The notes under the pieces: model-generated | What the model was told of the DNA's origin: nothing | Databases searched by the model: none | What the model saw: the letters and a program-made list of their open reading frames with translations, nothing else | Assembly: GCA_009667805.1 (NCBI GenBank) | Contig: CM019064.1 | Coordinates: 106,428,328-106,492,327, forward strand | Origin: Leptobrachium leishanense | Taxonomy: Eukaryota; Chordata; Amphibia; Anura; Megophryidae | DNA length: 64,000 bases | Direction: 5' to 3' | Program-made: the position numbers and the translations under genes | Part shown: in pieces, positions 35,900 through 46,818 of the stretch | How positions within the stretch are numbered: position 1 is the first letter of the stretch | How the letters are laid out: the number at the start of each line of letters is the position of its first letter

Positions 35900-38450
35900 G
35901 CATCAGGGGATTGATAACTGCTGATCCAGGACTGATTCATTTTTATAAATGTCAGCCGGTCTACAGAGTCGGTGGACAGACGCACTCTTTTGTCTGTGAC
36001 AAAACCTCCAGCGGCACTGAAAGCCTTTCAGAAAGCACACTGGATGAAGGGCAACCTAGTAGCTGCATAGCATATTGGCTAGGTTCTGGCCAGTGATCCA
36101 ATCTCAACGCCCAGTAAGCCAGTGGAACATCTGCTGGAAAGGTATCCAGGTCTGCCCTTGCCCCTAGGTAGTCCTGCACCATATGGTGAAGACGCTGTCA
36201 ATGGGTGCCTACATTTGACGTCCCTGGGCGTCATGGACTAAAATTTTTAAAAAATGCATCAGTCAAGTGGCCCTGGCCTTCACCACTATTCCTCTGATCA
36301 TCCGCAGCCTCAGACGCACGTGTGTCATCACTTGGTAACCTACCAGTGCCTGGAAAGGTGTTACACAAGTGTCGCTTTAGAGCGTCCTCAAGTTTTTTCA
36401 TCCTGTACTCCCTCTGTGCGGGCAGGATGAGCTCTGCAACTTTACCCTTGTATCGTGGATCAAGAAGGGTTGCCAACCAGTAATGATCCCTCTCCTTGAT
36501 AGCACGAATCATGGGGTCTTTTAGCAGGCTTTGCATCATAAGGGAGCCCATGCAGCGTAGGTTGGAGGTGGCATTAGCTTCCGAGTCCTCCTGGTCAATG
36601 AGGATGACCATATCGTGCACTTCCTCCTCCCAGCCACGCACTAGCCCTTGTGTTTCTGGGCACACAAAACCCTCCCTTGAGGAATCCCCACCTTCAATGC
36701 CCCCACTACTTAAATATTCCTCCTCCTCCTCATCCTCCTCCTGTCTGATCTGAGTAGGACCCGCTGGAATGCTGTCTGCGGAAAGACTGGGGCCTTGAGA
36801 GCTAGGGAAGGCCTCCTCCTCCTCCCGCTGCTCTGCCTCTAGAGCCACATCTATAATTCCCTGCAGAGTGTGCTCCAGCAGGAACACTAAAGGAATTGTG
36901 TCACTGATGCATGCACTGTCCCTGCTCACCATCCTCGTTGCCTCCTCAAATGGTGACAGTACAGTGCATGCATCCTTGATCATCAGCCACTGCAGGGGGA
37001 AAAAAAAAAACAAGTTGACCTGAGCCTGTCCTTGTGCCATACTCACACAGGTACTTATCGATGGCCCTCTGCTGCTTGTGCAGACGCAGCAGCATTGCTA
37101 ATGTCGAGTTCCACCTGGTGGGCATGTCACAGATCAGACGGTTTGTGGGAAGGTGGAATTCTCTTTGAATTTCTGCCAGGCGAACGCTTGCTGGGAATGA
37201 CCGTCTGAAGTGGCTGCAGACTTTTCTGGCCTGGCTGAGAAGCTCTGGCAGCCCTGGGTACTTGGTTAGGAAACGCTGTAGCACTAGATTTAGGACGTGT
37301 GCTAGGCATGGTACATGCGTCAATTTACCCTTGCGTAGGGTGGAGAGAAGGTTGCTGCCATTATCGCAGACGATCATTCCCAGCTGAAGCTGGCGTGGTG
37401 TTAACCATCTCTGCACCCGCCCCTGCAGAGCTGACAGAATTTCTGGCCGTTGTGGCTCCTGTCCCTTAAACAAACCAGCTCAAACACAGTATGGTATCTT
37501 TTTGCTTGAGCCATTGCGTAGCCCCTGCCACTCGTCGGTTTAACTGCCACTTCACCAGAGACAGAGAAGGAGGAGGAGGAAGAGGTGGTGGAGCAGACAG
37601 ACCTCATACAAGCAGCTTTCTGGAGGCGTGGTGGATGAACAAGCTCCAGCAGAGAGCCCCGCCTTGGATCCCTCCCAGCTGCAATCAGAGTTACCCAGTG
37701 TGCCATGAAGGAAATGTAAGGGCCTTTTCAATGCTTGCTGGACCACGTGTCTAAAGTCACATGCACCTTGTTACTGACTGCCTTTCCCAATGACTGGATA
37801 ACATTGTCTTCCACGTGCTGGTATAGTGCTGGAATGGCCTTGCGTGAAAAGTAATGGCGTTTTGGAACCTGCCACTGTGGTACAGCACATTCAGCAAATT
37901 CACGGAAGGGAGCAGAGTCCACCAGCTGGAAAGGCAGCAGCTACAATGCGATTAATTTTGCTAAGCTGGCATTTAGACGCTGTGCTTGGGGATGGTTGGG
38001 ACTATATTTTTTCTTACGCTGCAGCAGCTGCGGCAACGTAATCTGACTGCGTAAATCTTCAGCTGATGGGATGATGTCACATTGTGAGGAAGGAGCTGGT
38101 ACATCCATTACTGTAGCATCATCCCTGTCAGTGGAGGTTGTAGCAGGCAATGACATGGTAGGACATACAGTGGGGGTAGAGACAGATGAGGAGGAGGAGG
38201 ACCTACGCAAAGTTTTGCGCCAACGGGATGTGTGGCAGGTGTTCATATGTCGCCTCAAGCACGTGGTACCCAAGTGTTCGGTGTCTTTCCCACACTTCAG
38301 CCTCATCTGACATAGATTACAAATAGCAACGGTGCGCTCTGCTGCACATTTCTTAAAGAACTCCCAGACAACAGAGTTCCTGCATGTGTGCTTTGAGACA
38401 ACAGCGGTCTGCACCGGAGCAGCTCTGACATGTGATGCCTTGGACTGGCC
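35900..38450 (-). pseudogene. hAT transposase pseudogene, copy 2
   Basis: Minus-strand order: truncated start near 38450 (the first ~200 residues known from copy 1 are gone); BED finger with VVWEFFKKCAAERTVAICNLC split as WEFFKKC, CNLC and RRHMNTCH; a stop near 37941; the catalytic core in pieces (LDTWSS, CDNGSN, LAHVLNLV); frameshifts near 37430 and 36985; then DYLGARADL and PLAYWALRLDHWP of the hATC domain at about 36182-36060. A further shift near 36025 follows the SSSVLSER motif. The hATC part mediates dimerisation and contributes to the active site in this superfamily. Copies 1 and 2 are complementary in what they retain, but neither is functional. Confidence 0.9.
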
Positions 38451-38475
38451 CGTTGGGTGGCAGCCAGTGAGAACA

Positions 38476-39680
38476 CACAGATTATAACAATTCCCAAATA
38501 TTTTGTAGAAATTAGTGACCCCCAAAATACTTGCTGGCAGTGACAAGAGACAGATCACCTCAATTCCCAGATATTTAGTAAAAATTAGTGACCCCCAAAA
38601 TACTGCGGTGGCACTGACTGTGTGACAAGACACAGATCACCTCAATTTCCAAATGTTTTGTAGAAATTTGTGAGACCCCCAAAATACTTGCTGGCAGTGA
38701 CAACACACAGATCACCTCAATTCCCAAATGTTTTGTGGAAATTTGTGAGACCCCCAAAATACTTGCTGGCAGTGACAAGACACAGAAGATCACCTCAATT
38801 CCCAAATGTTTTGTAGAAATTTGTGAGACCCCCAAAATACTTGCTGGCACCAGTGACAAGACACAGATCACCTCAATTCCCAAATGTTTTGTGGAAATTT
38901 GTGAGACCCCCAAAATACTTGCTGGCAGTGACAAGACACAGAAGATCACCTCAATTCCCAAATGTTTTGTAGAAAAATGTGAGACCCCAAAATACTTTCT
39001 GGCAGTGACAAGACATGGAAGATCACCTCAATTCCCAAATGTTTTGTAGTTATTTGTGAGACCCCAAAATACTTGCTGGCAGTGACAAGACACAGATCAC
39101 CTCAATTCCCAAATGTTTTGTGGAAATTTGTGAGACCCCCAAAATACTTGCTGGCAGAGACAAGACATAGAAGATCACCTCAATTCCCAAATGTTTTGTA
39201 GAAATTTGTGAGACCCCCAAAATACTTGCTGCACCAGTGACAAGACACAGATCACCTCAATTCCCAAATGTTTTGTGGAAATTTGTGAGACCCCCAAAAT
39301 ACTTGCTGGCAGTGACAAGACACAGAAGATCACCTCAATTCCCAATTGTTTTGTGGAAATTTGTGAGACCCCCAAAATACTTGCTGGCAGTGACAAGACA
39401 CAGAAGATCACCTCAATTCCCAAATGTTTTGTAGAAATTTGTGAGACACCCAAAATACTTGCTGGCACCAGTGACAAGACACAGATCACCTCAATTCCCA
39501 AATGTTTTGTGGAAATTTGTGAGACCCCCAAAATACTTGCTGGCACCAGTGACAAGACACAGATCACCTCAATTCCCAAATGTTTTGTGGAAATTTGTGA
39601 AACCCCCAAAATACTTGCTGGCACCAGTGACAAGACACAGATCACCTCAATTCCCAAATGTTTTGTAGAAATGAGACCCC
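38476..39680 (+). repeat. expanded subterminal tandem array of hAT copy 2, about 16 units
   Basis: Units of 75-78 bp contain CACAGATCACCTCAATTCCC, AAATGTTTTGTGGAAATTTG and CCCCCAAAATACTTGCTGGC. Two unit types alternate: with ACAGAAGATCACC or with ACAGATCACC and an extra CACCAGTG. Because unit lengths are multiples of three, both strands carry long artificial open frames here (for example 39275-39697 plus, 39831-39175 minus). Confidence 0.93.
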
Positions 39681-40070
39681 CCAGACCCCCCCAGTAGCGT
39701 GGCAGACCGGCAGTAAGAACACACAACAACAATCTCCTATGAAATCTCTTCTCAAATGCGTGGTGAAGCCGTGCGTGGAACCTTATATAGTGTGCTGCGG
39801 GACTTAGCTCTGTGAGCCCATGATTGGGCAAAATTTGCCCAATCAGGACTCTGAGCCGTGATTGGCATACTGTTGAACCTGTCTGTGGTCAGGTGCAAGG
39901 CTGTAGCCAATTACGAGCTTCAGGCCAGTGGGAAAATGCATTGTGGTCCATTGTGGTCGAACATGCACCGAACATCCGGAAATTTTCGGAGTTCGGGAGC
40001 AGACCGAACAGGCTAAGTTTGGTTCGAACTCCGAACCGTCCGAACCAAACAGCTCATCCCTAATGACAAA

Positions 40071-40520
40071 CTGCATTTGTTTGCAATAAACATGTCTGGT
40101 GTGGAAGGGTGTCACACTTGTAGGGGTCTGATTCCATCTTTGCAGACGGGTAAAGGTATTAAATGTCTCATTAAAAAGAAGACTTACATAGAGCAAAGCA
40201 GGTAAGCAAATGGTTTTGTTTGGCTTAGCTCCAAATGTTATATGCACCTTCCCCTAAAGTAGGTGTTTTTAAAAAAATATTTTAAAAAACTATCTATTTT
40301 GTTCTTTGATTTTTGTGAGATGTTTATATAAGGGAACACTCTCTTATCACTGTAGTTTTCCTGCAGATTAATGTAACATAAGAAGAGGAAAACCTTTGGT
40401 TAACGTTGCTCTGTTTTCTGTCGGTAAGCAGTCGCTACTGCCATATATTTTGTTTGGCTTGGCTGCAGGGCTATTTCAGCATCTCACTACTACTACATCT
40501 GGCATGTCTCAACTGAATTT
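40071..40520. other. non-coding DNA, possibly an old PLE end
   Basis: No gene is supported. The segment precedes a hammerhead-like motif at 40525, so it may be decayed pLTR sequence of another Penelope-like family, but no coding trace was found. Confidence 0.35.
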
Positions 40521-40524
40521 TTGT

Positions 40525-40562
40525 CAGGCGCTGAAGAGGGATGCCGAAACATCTGCATGCCT
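40525..40562 (+). ncRNA. degenerate hammerhead-like motif
   Basis: CAGGCG is followed by CTGAAGA (40531-40537), GGGATGCC (short stem II), GAAAC (40546-40550) and ATCTG, then GCATGCCT, which can pair with AGGC upstream. Compared with the PLE motifs, the GTC cleavage site reads ATC, breaking the stem III C-G pair, so it is probably inactive. The 101-codon open frame over this site is not supported as a gene. Confidence 0.45.
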
Positions 40563-41404
40563 CTTGGTTTATTTTTCTTCTAATCAATCTGATTTAGCAC
40601 AAGACGAAAACAGCAGCACACTGGGAATCAGAGAAACTGTGAAACGTGCAGTGGCTTGTTGGCAAATGTACAACAGGAAAATGGAACGCTTCCAGCTTTA
40701 ACATGTACAGTTTATATAATGGTTTAGTTTTACACAATGTACATGATATAAGATATTTGCAAGATCCATTTTTTCTCTCTATTTTATTTCGTAACGACTA
40801 AAGACACAACAGTTCTTGCAGTGGAATAATGTGTATTCCAAGGCAAAAATATGATCATAATAATGTTTTAAACGATCTCCGGAAAAGTGCTGACAACAAT
40901 TGTTCAGGAACTGGAAGTTTCACAATGAGCATGTAAAGTATACCGAAAATACAGTCAGACAAAGAAGAACTTCAAGTAAGAGGTCAAGCCAGCCAGTGGT
41001 GAGACTTATATATTTTTCCACTGTTTATAGTATTTGCATTTAAGCTTGGCCCTATACTTCGAATTTAAATTTTATTAAGTTGTTTTAAATAAATATATTT
41101 GCTGCTGTTGCAAGGGAGTTCAGTTGCATCTCTTCACTTAGTAGAGGACCCGGTTGTAACTGGGTTTTTGGAAACATTTGGGCATTTTCTACAGTAGTGG
41201 TAGACTCTTGTGTATGTGAATGAATCCAATGACGCTGTATTACTCACATCATTACAGATTTACTTTATGTCAACTTTTATTGTTTCTTTTGAGATCCTCA
41301 ATTTTTTTCAGTTTTGGATAAAATTGCCAATTAACATGTTCTCAATTTCTGATTATTTTAAAAAGACTCCGTGATGAAATATACAGCCACAAATGGTTTG
41401 GATC
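40563..41404. other. non-coding DNA, nothing further recognised
   Basis: AT-rich sequence. Only the decayed pLTR possibility noted upstream applies. Confidence 0.45.
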
Positions 41405-41745
41405 ATAAAATTATTTATAAAGTATTTTACCAGGAAGGATACATTGAGATTTCTTTCGTTTTCAAATATGTTCTGGGTTCAAGAACATTGAATTGTTACA
41501 GTAGTTACAGAAATACAAAGTAATAAAATGCAAGCTATTAAAAATAAGACAACTTTCCAGATTTACACAGAAAATAAATATGTAGGAAATATACTCCTTA
41601 TGTTACATGTTTACAGGTGCAATCTGTATATTGAGGTATGTTAATAGAGATCTGTTAAGGGACTTTGGATTTGGGGAAGATTTGATGTGGAAAAATAAAT
41701 AGTTCCTAGTCTCCCTTGCAATTCCTCTGTGGAGCTGCAGTTTTA
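41405..41745 (-). mobile_element. LINE-like 3' end sharing its tail with the SINEs
   Basis: Read on the minus strand, the last ~65 bases (CCCAGAACATATTTGAAAAC, GAAAGAAATCTCAATGTATC, CTTCCTGGTAAAATACTT) match the 3' tails of the SINEs at 1226 and 27526. The longer body (for example CAGATTGCACCTGTAAACAT on the minus strand) recurs at 57325-57516 and 58456-59000 but not in the SINEs. This pattern fits a LINE 3' region. No reverse transcriptase is present. Confidence 0.65.
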
Positions 41746-41759
41746 AGTGATTACCTGTA

Positions 41760-42370
41760 GATACTCGATATTTTGATGACAAAAACTTACCTTAAAATTG
41801 GAGGGGTCGCGTTATATTCGAGACATCTGCATCGCATGTAAAAAGAAAAAAAAAATTGACTTGCTCAGGGATCCCAAGTCTCCCGGAAGTTCCGGCAGTC
41901 TCCCTGAAGTGAATGTAGGCTCTCTGATGCCCGCAAACACTTCAGAAACTCCCAGATTTGGGAAGTGGGACCCATCACAGCCAGAGGGCACCCTTGGATT
42001 AAGCCAATCATTCAAGATTGACTTAAAACAGAGCATGCAACCTTGCTCTTCGCAGCATGCCGGGAGGTGTCATTTTCCGACTTCCGGTTCCCGAAGGCAG
42101 GCTCATCCACTGCGGTCGTTCACCGGTAGCCATCCCCACACTATTGTTACCACGTCCTGACGTCACTGCAGACGCGCTGCGCAATTCTCCTCACATTCTG
42201 AATAGCCTGTGTTAAGAGAACCTCAAAGAATTTTCATTGCTTATCGGTAAAGTATACTTTTATAATTTTGCTCCTCGCATTATATTCGAGTCATGAGTAT
42301 TCTCTTATTTCCATAATAAATCTCTATCCATCGTGTTATATTCGGGTCGCGCTATACTACGGTAAACACT
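41760..42370. mobile_element. possible non-autonomous element with 'GCGTTATATTCGAG' phrases
   Basis: GGTCGCGTTATATTCGAGAC near 41805 recurs as GCATTATATTCGAGTC near 42280 and GTGTTATATTCGGGTCGCGC near 42335. The flanking TACTACGGTAAA end resembles the terminal phrasing of a dispersed vertebrate MITE. No TSD was found. Confidence 0.4.
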
Positions 42371-43806
42371 TCACTTACTGTGCAAGAGTGAGCTTGCGGC
42401 CAGAACAAGCAAGGTTCCACGAGCAGATACTAATGGTGGCACTAAGCCCTGCTGTTATCTGGAAGCCTTGCACTTTGTCCTAGAGCCAGGAGCTAACAAA
42501 GTGCCTACCCTGGAATACTCTCGGTAATATGGAAACAAGTGTGGCATAGAGCCCTATGAATTTTGTACCAAGCTGTGAGAGCTGTTATTCTTTGCAGCAT
42601 ACTGGCGCAAATCGAGAACAGCGTGCTACCATGGAAAGCAAAGGAGCCAATAATGTCCAGTCAGGAGCCGTTAATTCCAAGCTGCAAGCGAAGCTTGCTG
42701 TAATGTCGGGATAGCAGCTCCAGCCGTAACATTAAAGGTAGTGTTGGAATAGGGCCCATTGTGTTTACCACAGTCACAAAAATTTGTCTGACCAAGTGGC
42801 TTTCCATGTATTCCTGGTGCTGCTTTGAATTCTTGGAAAGCAAACAAAACTATTTACAGGTGACAGGTTTGTAAGAAATCCTTAATTAAGGCCTTTGTGA
42901 TAAGTTGGGATTTAACGCAAACGTTCTTTCATTACATATTGTGTTCATATAGATGTACATAGCTTGATTGCCAAGAGTTGACAATTCCTGCCAACATAAA
43001 TTCCTGCAAAACTGTTGAGAAAATTTATCATGTTCCCGGTTAATTAAACTCACTAATGAGAAACATTAGCATCTTCTCAGCAAACATTTTAAAAGTTGTC
43101 ATTAAGAAGAAATTTAGATGTTCTAAGCATCCTAATTAGTTTTAAAAGGCTGGGGCTTAGAAAAAGCAAGGACTGCTTTCCCTATTAGACAATGGTGACA
43201 CGTAAGAGCTGAAGCCAACCACTAGTTGGCCACTAGTTGGTCTTATATATATATGATATTTTGACTGGAGTGCCCGGTCCCCCTGCTTGGTTGATGTTTC
43301 ATATATGAAGTATGAGGCCACTCTGATTCCACGAGCACCTGTCAACCTATGACAATTTTGTCCATCAGCGTAACTCCCGATTGCAATCTTGTTTGTTTTG
43401 TGAAAGTGATAGGGAAGATGAAGCAAATCTTGAAAGTTGGTGTGAGGGCATAATTTGGAGTTCTGGTAGTGGTATTTAATTTTGGCTTAAACATTTCTTT
43501 CATATTTTTTTTACTTTATCCATTTCACTGCAGATAGTCACAAGGAAACCCACACCCTGTGAGAATTAGAGCAGCGCCTATCCTTTTCACTAACCTTGCA
43601 CCATAGGTAAACTACAAAATTCTGGGGAGCGTTTCAGTGAATCCCTGTTTGTGTGGGTACAGATATAACATTATTTATCTGAATTGAAGACTTACCAGGT
43701 GGATTCAGAGAATTCCCATTAGGGAGTGTGTCCATGTAAAGACTTTGGCAAACCGATCTTTATGCAGGTTTTCCGATTTTTTAAATAAAATTAGATTAAC
43801 TACTAT
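42371..43806. other. non-coding DNA, nothing firmly recognised
   Basis: No gene. The segment 43190-43440 has a GC-richer, LTR- or pLTR-like texture (GACTGGAGTGCCCGGTCCCC), but no termini were found. Confidence 0.45.
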
Positions 43807-44248
43807 AAGGGTTATTCAGAAAGCACCAAAATTTTCAGTGATATTTTCGTGCTTTCTCGTTCGACACACTTCGGTGCGCTTCAGCGATTCCAGTTCACCG
43901 ACCCTGTGGTGAATTCACTATTGACCTCAGGGCAGTGGTGTATTTAGGTTTTGTGCTGCCCTAGGCCTGACTAAACTCATGCACCCCCTAATTTAAATTT
44001 GACACACCCCTTCCTGTCAAGGGCACACCTCTTCCTGGTTAATCCCCACCCTTCCTCTTTAAGCTCCACCTTTTCCTCTCTTTATATTAAAAGTGGATAC
44101 CAAGTGCCTACTTGTATATTTTGTATACCATTTCAAATGTATCTATTGAGATAAAGAAAATTATGAAATGTTTAAATTCAAGCATTTTTACAAAGAACAG
44201 CCACGCATGTCAAGTAAGCGGGATCACAGCCGCTCTAATTGGTTGAAC

Positions 44249-44740
44249 AATAAAATCCACAGAAACGTGCACTGCATATGAGCGTATCACAGAGCTGCAC
44301 AGCAATAAAACCCACAGAAATAGGCACTGTGTATGAGCATATCACAGAACTGCACAGCAATAAAACTCACAGTAATGTGCAGTGTGTATGAGTGTATCAC
44401 AGAACTGCACAGCAATAAAACTCACAGTAATGTGCAGTGTGTATGAGCGTATCCCAGAGCTCCACAGCAATAAAACTCCCAGCAATGCAATGTTTGGTGT
44501 GTGTCAGCGTATCAGAATCCACAGCAATAAAACTCCCAGCAATGCAATGTGCGGTGTGTATGAGTGCATCAGAATTCACAGCAATAAAACTCACAGCAAT
44601 GCAATGTGTGGTGTGTGTCAGCTTATCAGAATCCACAGCAATAAAACTCCCAGCAATGCAATGTGCGGTGTGTATGAGTGCATCAGAATCCACTGCAGTA
44701 AAACTCCCAGCAAACCGAGTGTATATGAGCACACAGCAAT
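44249..44740 (+). repeat. about 55-bp satellite array, about 9 units
   Basis: The unit reads CACAGCAATAAAACTCACAG, TAATGTGCAGTGTGTATGAG, TGTATCACAGAACTG. Later units gain GCAATGCAATG. It is related to 2075-2210 and to the 40-bp array at 24151. Long open frames on both strands are repeat artefacts. Confidence 0.9.
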
Positions 44741-44939
44741 TATGCTGTGGAGCCATCTTGTCAGCAGTGGGGTGCCACTACCAGAGGGTGCACTGTAGCT
44801 TTGATTCCCTTCCCGGTGGGTGTTCAATCCAGAATAGAGTCTGTGTTAACGAAAGGGCGGGCAGCTGCGCGCGTGCGTTTCACGTGGTTCAGCCAGTCAT
44901 GTGGTACTGAGACTCAGAGAAATGGCAGTGAAATGCCCT

Positions 44940-45410
44940 GATGTTCGGTGGTTTCAATCAGCAGGTTTATTCAGGCGAACCCCATAGGTTTCAATGTTAA
45001 AAATATTCCCGTTTTTATGCAATATCTAATAAATCATTTATTATTTTAATCTGCAGTAAAAAGTCTTTACTTATTGATTTTTTTTTAGTACCTTTTAGTC
45101 ATTTTTCAGATTTTTTGGGCAAAATTCCCCCCCTTTTTTTAATAGCAGTTTTTCTTTTTTCTGTAACAGAACTTTTTATTATCAATCATAGGATCTTACA
45201 TGTAAATTCCAGACATTTTCGTTCAGTAGTTCTTTTGAAAACAGCAGGCCACGGGTTTGCGGTGGCAGCATTCAGCGGCCGCCTCCATGCACTTTGGGGA
45301 CCCTGCAGTGAATGGTGAATTCACTGCAGGGTTGGGAAATTTTATTCTCCTAAGTGCAGGGAACTACAGAACACCAAAAAGTTGGCGTCATTTCGTGCTC
45401 TGTGAGTAAC
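44940..45410 (+). mobile_element. partial copy of the CAGGGTTATTC family inside the hAT
   Basis: CAGGTTTATTCAGGCGAACC, TTCAATGTTAAAAATATTCC and CCAGACATTTTCGTTCAGTAG match 50755-51010. Neither terminus is clear, although GAGTAACCC near 45405 may be a decayed right end. Confidence 0.6.
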
Positions 45411-45498
45411 CCATTTAGTGGTGAGGTTTTTTTCTGCCCCCTGGAAAGTGAAATTGAAAGTGTAAATTAGTGACATCTCAATGTATCCTTCCTGGTAA

Positions 45499-45923
45499 GG
45501 CTAGGGTCAGACGAGCGCAGTGCGAACGCGAGTGCAGGCGCACTTAATCACGGCCGCACTAGCAGCAAATGACGGGCAATGACGGGCAATATACGAAGTA
45601 CGGTCGCACAAAAGTCCGGCTGCGCAACGCAAGTGGAAAACGAACGCATTTTTTCGAGAACGTTAAACTGCTAGTACTGACGTACAGAGTGCGCTGCGTC
45701 CGCTAGCGGTGTGTGTGTGTGATTTGGAGACGTCAGACGCTGCTAATGTCCGGCCAACATAACGTCCAGATGCACAAAGTGTTTTATTGATGATCCGTAC
45801 AAAATCACGGATGCAAATGCGCATCGTATGACCGCTATCGCGTATTCTGTGAAAAAATACGTCCATTCGTTCGAACGCACTTTTTCACAGACAACGCGAA
45901 AATGCGTTCGTCTGACCCCAGCC
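45499..45923. mobile_element. MITE family 'GGCTAGGGTCAGAC', copy 4
   Basis: The ends are GGCTAGGGTCAGACGAGCGC and CGTCTGACCCCAGCC, flanked by TAA on both sides (45496-45498, 45924-45926). It inserted beside a 28-bp scrap of the SINE/LINE tail (CATCTCAATGTATCCTTCCT). Confidence 0.8.
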
Positions 45924-46399
45924 TAAAATACTTTGCAAAAGTAAAAAAAAAAAAATATATATATTTTTTATTTTAGGGGTGGGGCCACCCAATGCGGGCC
46001 GCCGCCCCCTGGAAAGTGCCACCCTAGGCCTGGGCCTAGTCGGCCTAGGCCAAAATACACCAGTGCCTCAGGGTCTAAAAAGTGCGCCGAACGTGGAGCC
46101 ACCGAAGATCGTTGTTTACCACCGAACAAACTGCCGAACAGTGGCAAAGACCATTGATCAGATCACAGAACGCCGCTGAAGAGCGCAGAAAAAAATGGTT
46201 TTAAAAAGAATTGGGAATCCAAAATTTTGCATAAAATACTATTTTTTTTTTATAAAATACAAAAAAAAAAATCAAAATGTTCCAAAAATTTATAAATAAA
46301 AAAAGACGGTTTGTTGAAAATGAAGAGAATAAACAGATGAATAAAAAAAAAAAAGTCAATATTGTTTTACGTTGCATTCTAGGGGATTCGCCTGTTTAA

Positions 46400-46818
46400 C
46401 CCCCCTGATGGTTTTCCAGAGTGTGTCTTGGGGTTAAATTTCACCATTGAAAGCGGTAACCCCGAGACACATTCGGGCTGGATACATCACCTCTCCCTGC
46501 GCTCCCTCGCTGATCTCTGCTTGTCTCCTCCGGCAATCGCAGCGTTTTACTTCCTGGATTCCTTCCTGCAAGGAGGGAACAAGGAAGTATGAGGTCACGA
46601 TCGCCAGAGGAGACAGCTGGGGACATCGAGGGAGCGCAGGGAGAGGTGATGTATCCAGCGGCATCCCGAGTGTTGCTCGGGGTTACCGCTTCCAGCATAG
46701 GAATTTACCCCCGAGCTACACTCGGGATGCCGCTGGGGGGGGGGGGCAGGGGGCAAAAAAAATAAAAATTGAGCGCTTTGGGACAAGAAAATTTTAAATA
46801 AATAGACCACCAGGGAGG
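46400..46818. mobile_element. TTAA-flanked MITE with long internal stem
   Basis: TTAA is at 46396-46399 and 46819-46822. The ends are CCCCCCTGATGG and CCACCAGGGAGG. Internal arms at about 46478-46535 and 46605-46657 (GGATACATCACCTCTCCCTG and its complement) form a stem. The 419 bp are a different subfamily from 9651-10331. Confidence 0.8.

Larger units (their letters stand above)
34829..40062 (-). mobile_element. hAT transposon, copy 2 (5,234 bp)
   Basis: The termini TAGGGATGAGC and GCTCATCCCTA are perfect 11-bp inverted repeats. Exact 8-bp TSDs, ATGACAAA, are at 34821-34828 and 40063-40070. It belongs to the same family as 5993-10807 by termini, subterminal sequence and transposase. It retains the ~1.28 kb missing from copy 1 (35101-36386) but lacks about 0.8 kb of transposase 5' sequence, and the tandem array has grown to about 16 units. 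Confidence 0.96.
43933..46065. mobile_element. non-autonomous hAT element with satellite
   Basis: The termini are CAGTGGTGTATTTAGG and CCAAAATACACCAGTG. An exact 8-bp TSD, CCTCAGGG, is at 43925-43932 and 46066-46073. Subterminal CCTAGGCC words lie at both ends. It is 2,133 bp with no transposase. Contents are a ~55-bp satellite (44249-44740), a piece of the CAGGGTTATTC family (about 44940-45410) and the CG-rich MITE copy 4 (45499-45923). Confidence 0.88.

Noticed and set aside
38476..39680. Possible CRISPR-like array
   Set aside because: Units are contiguous imperfect tandem repeats without unique spacers, inside a eukaryotic hAT transposon.
39175..39831. Long open frames (218 codons minus, 140 codons plus) with repeated peptides
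   Set aside because: They are produced by 75-78-bp tandem units whose length is a multiple of three; both strands are open at once and no known domain appears.
44382..44910. Open frames of 119-157 codons on both strands
   Set aside because: They fall entirely in the ~55-bp satellite array and repeat the same peptide.
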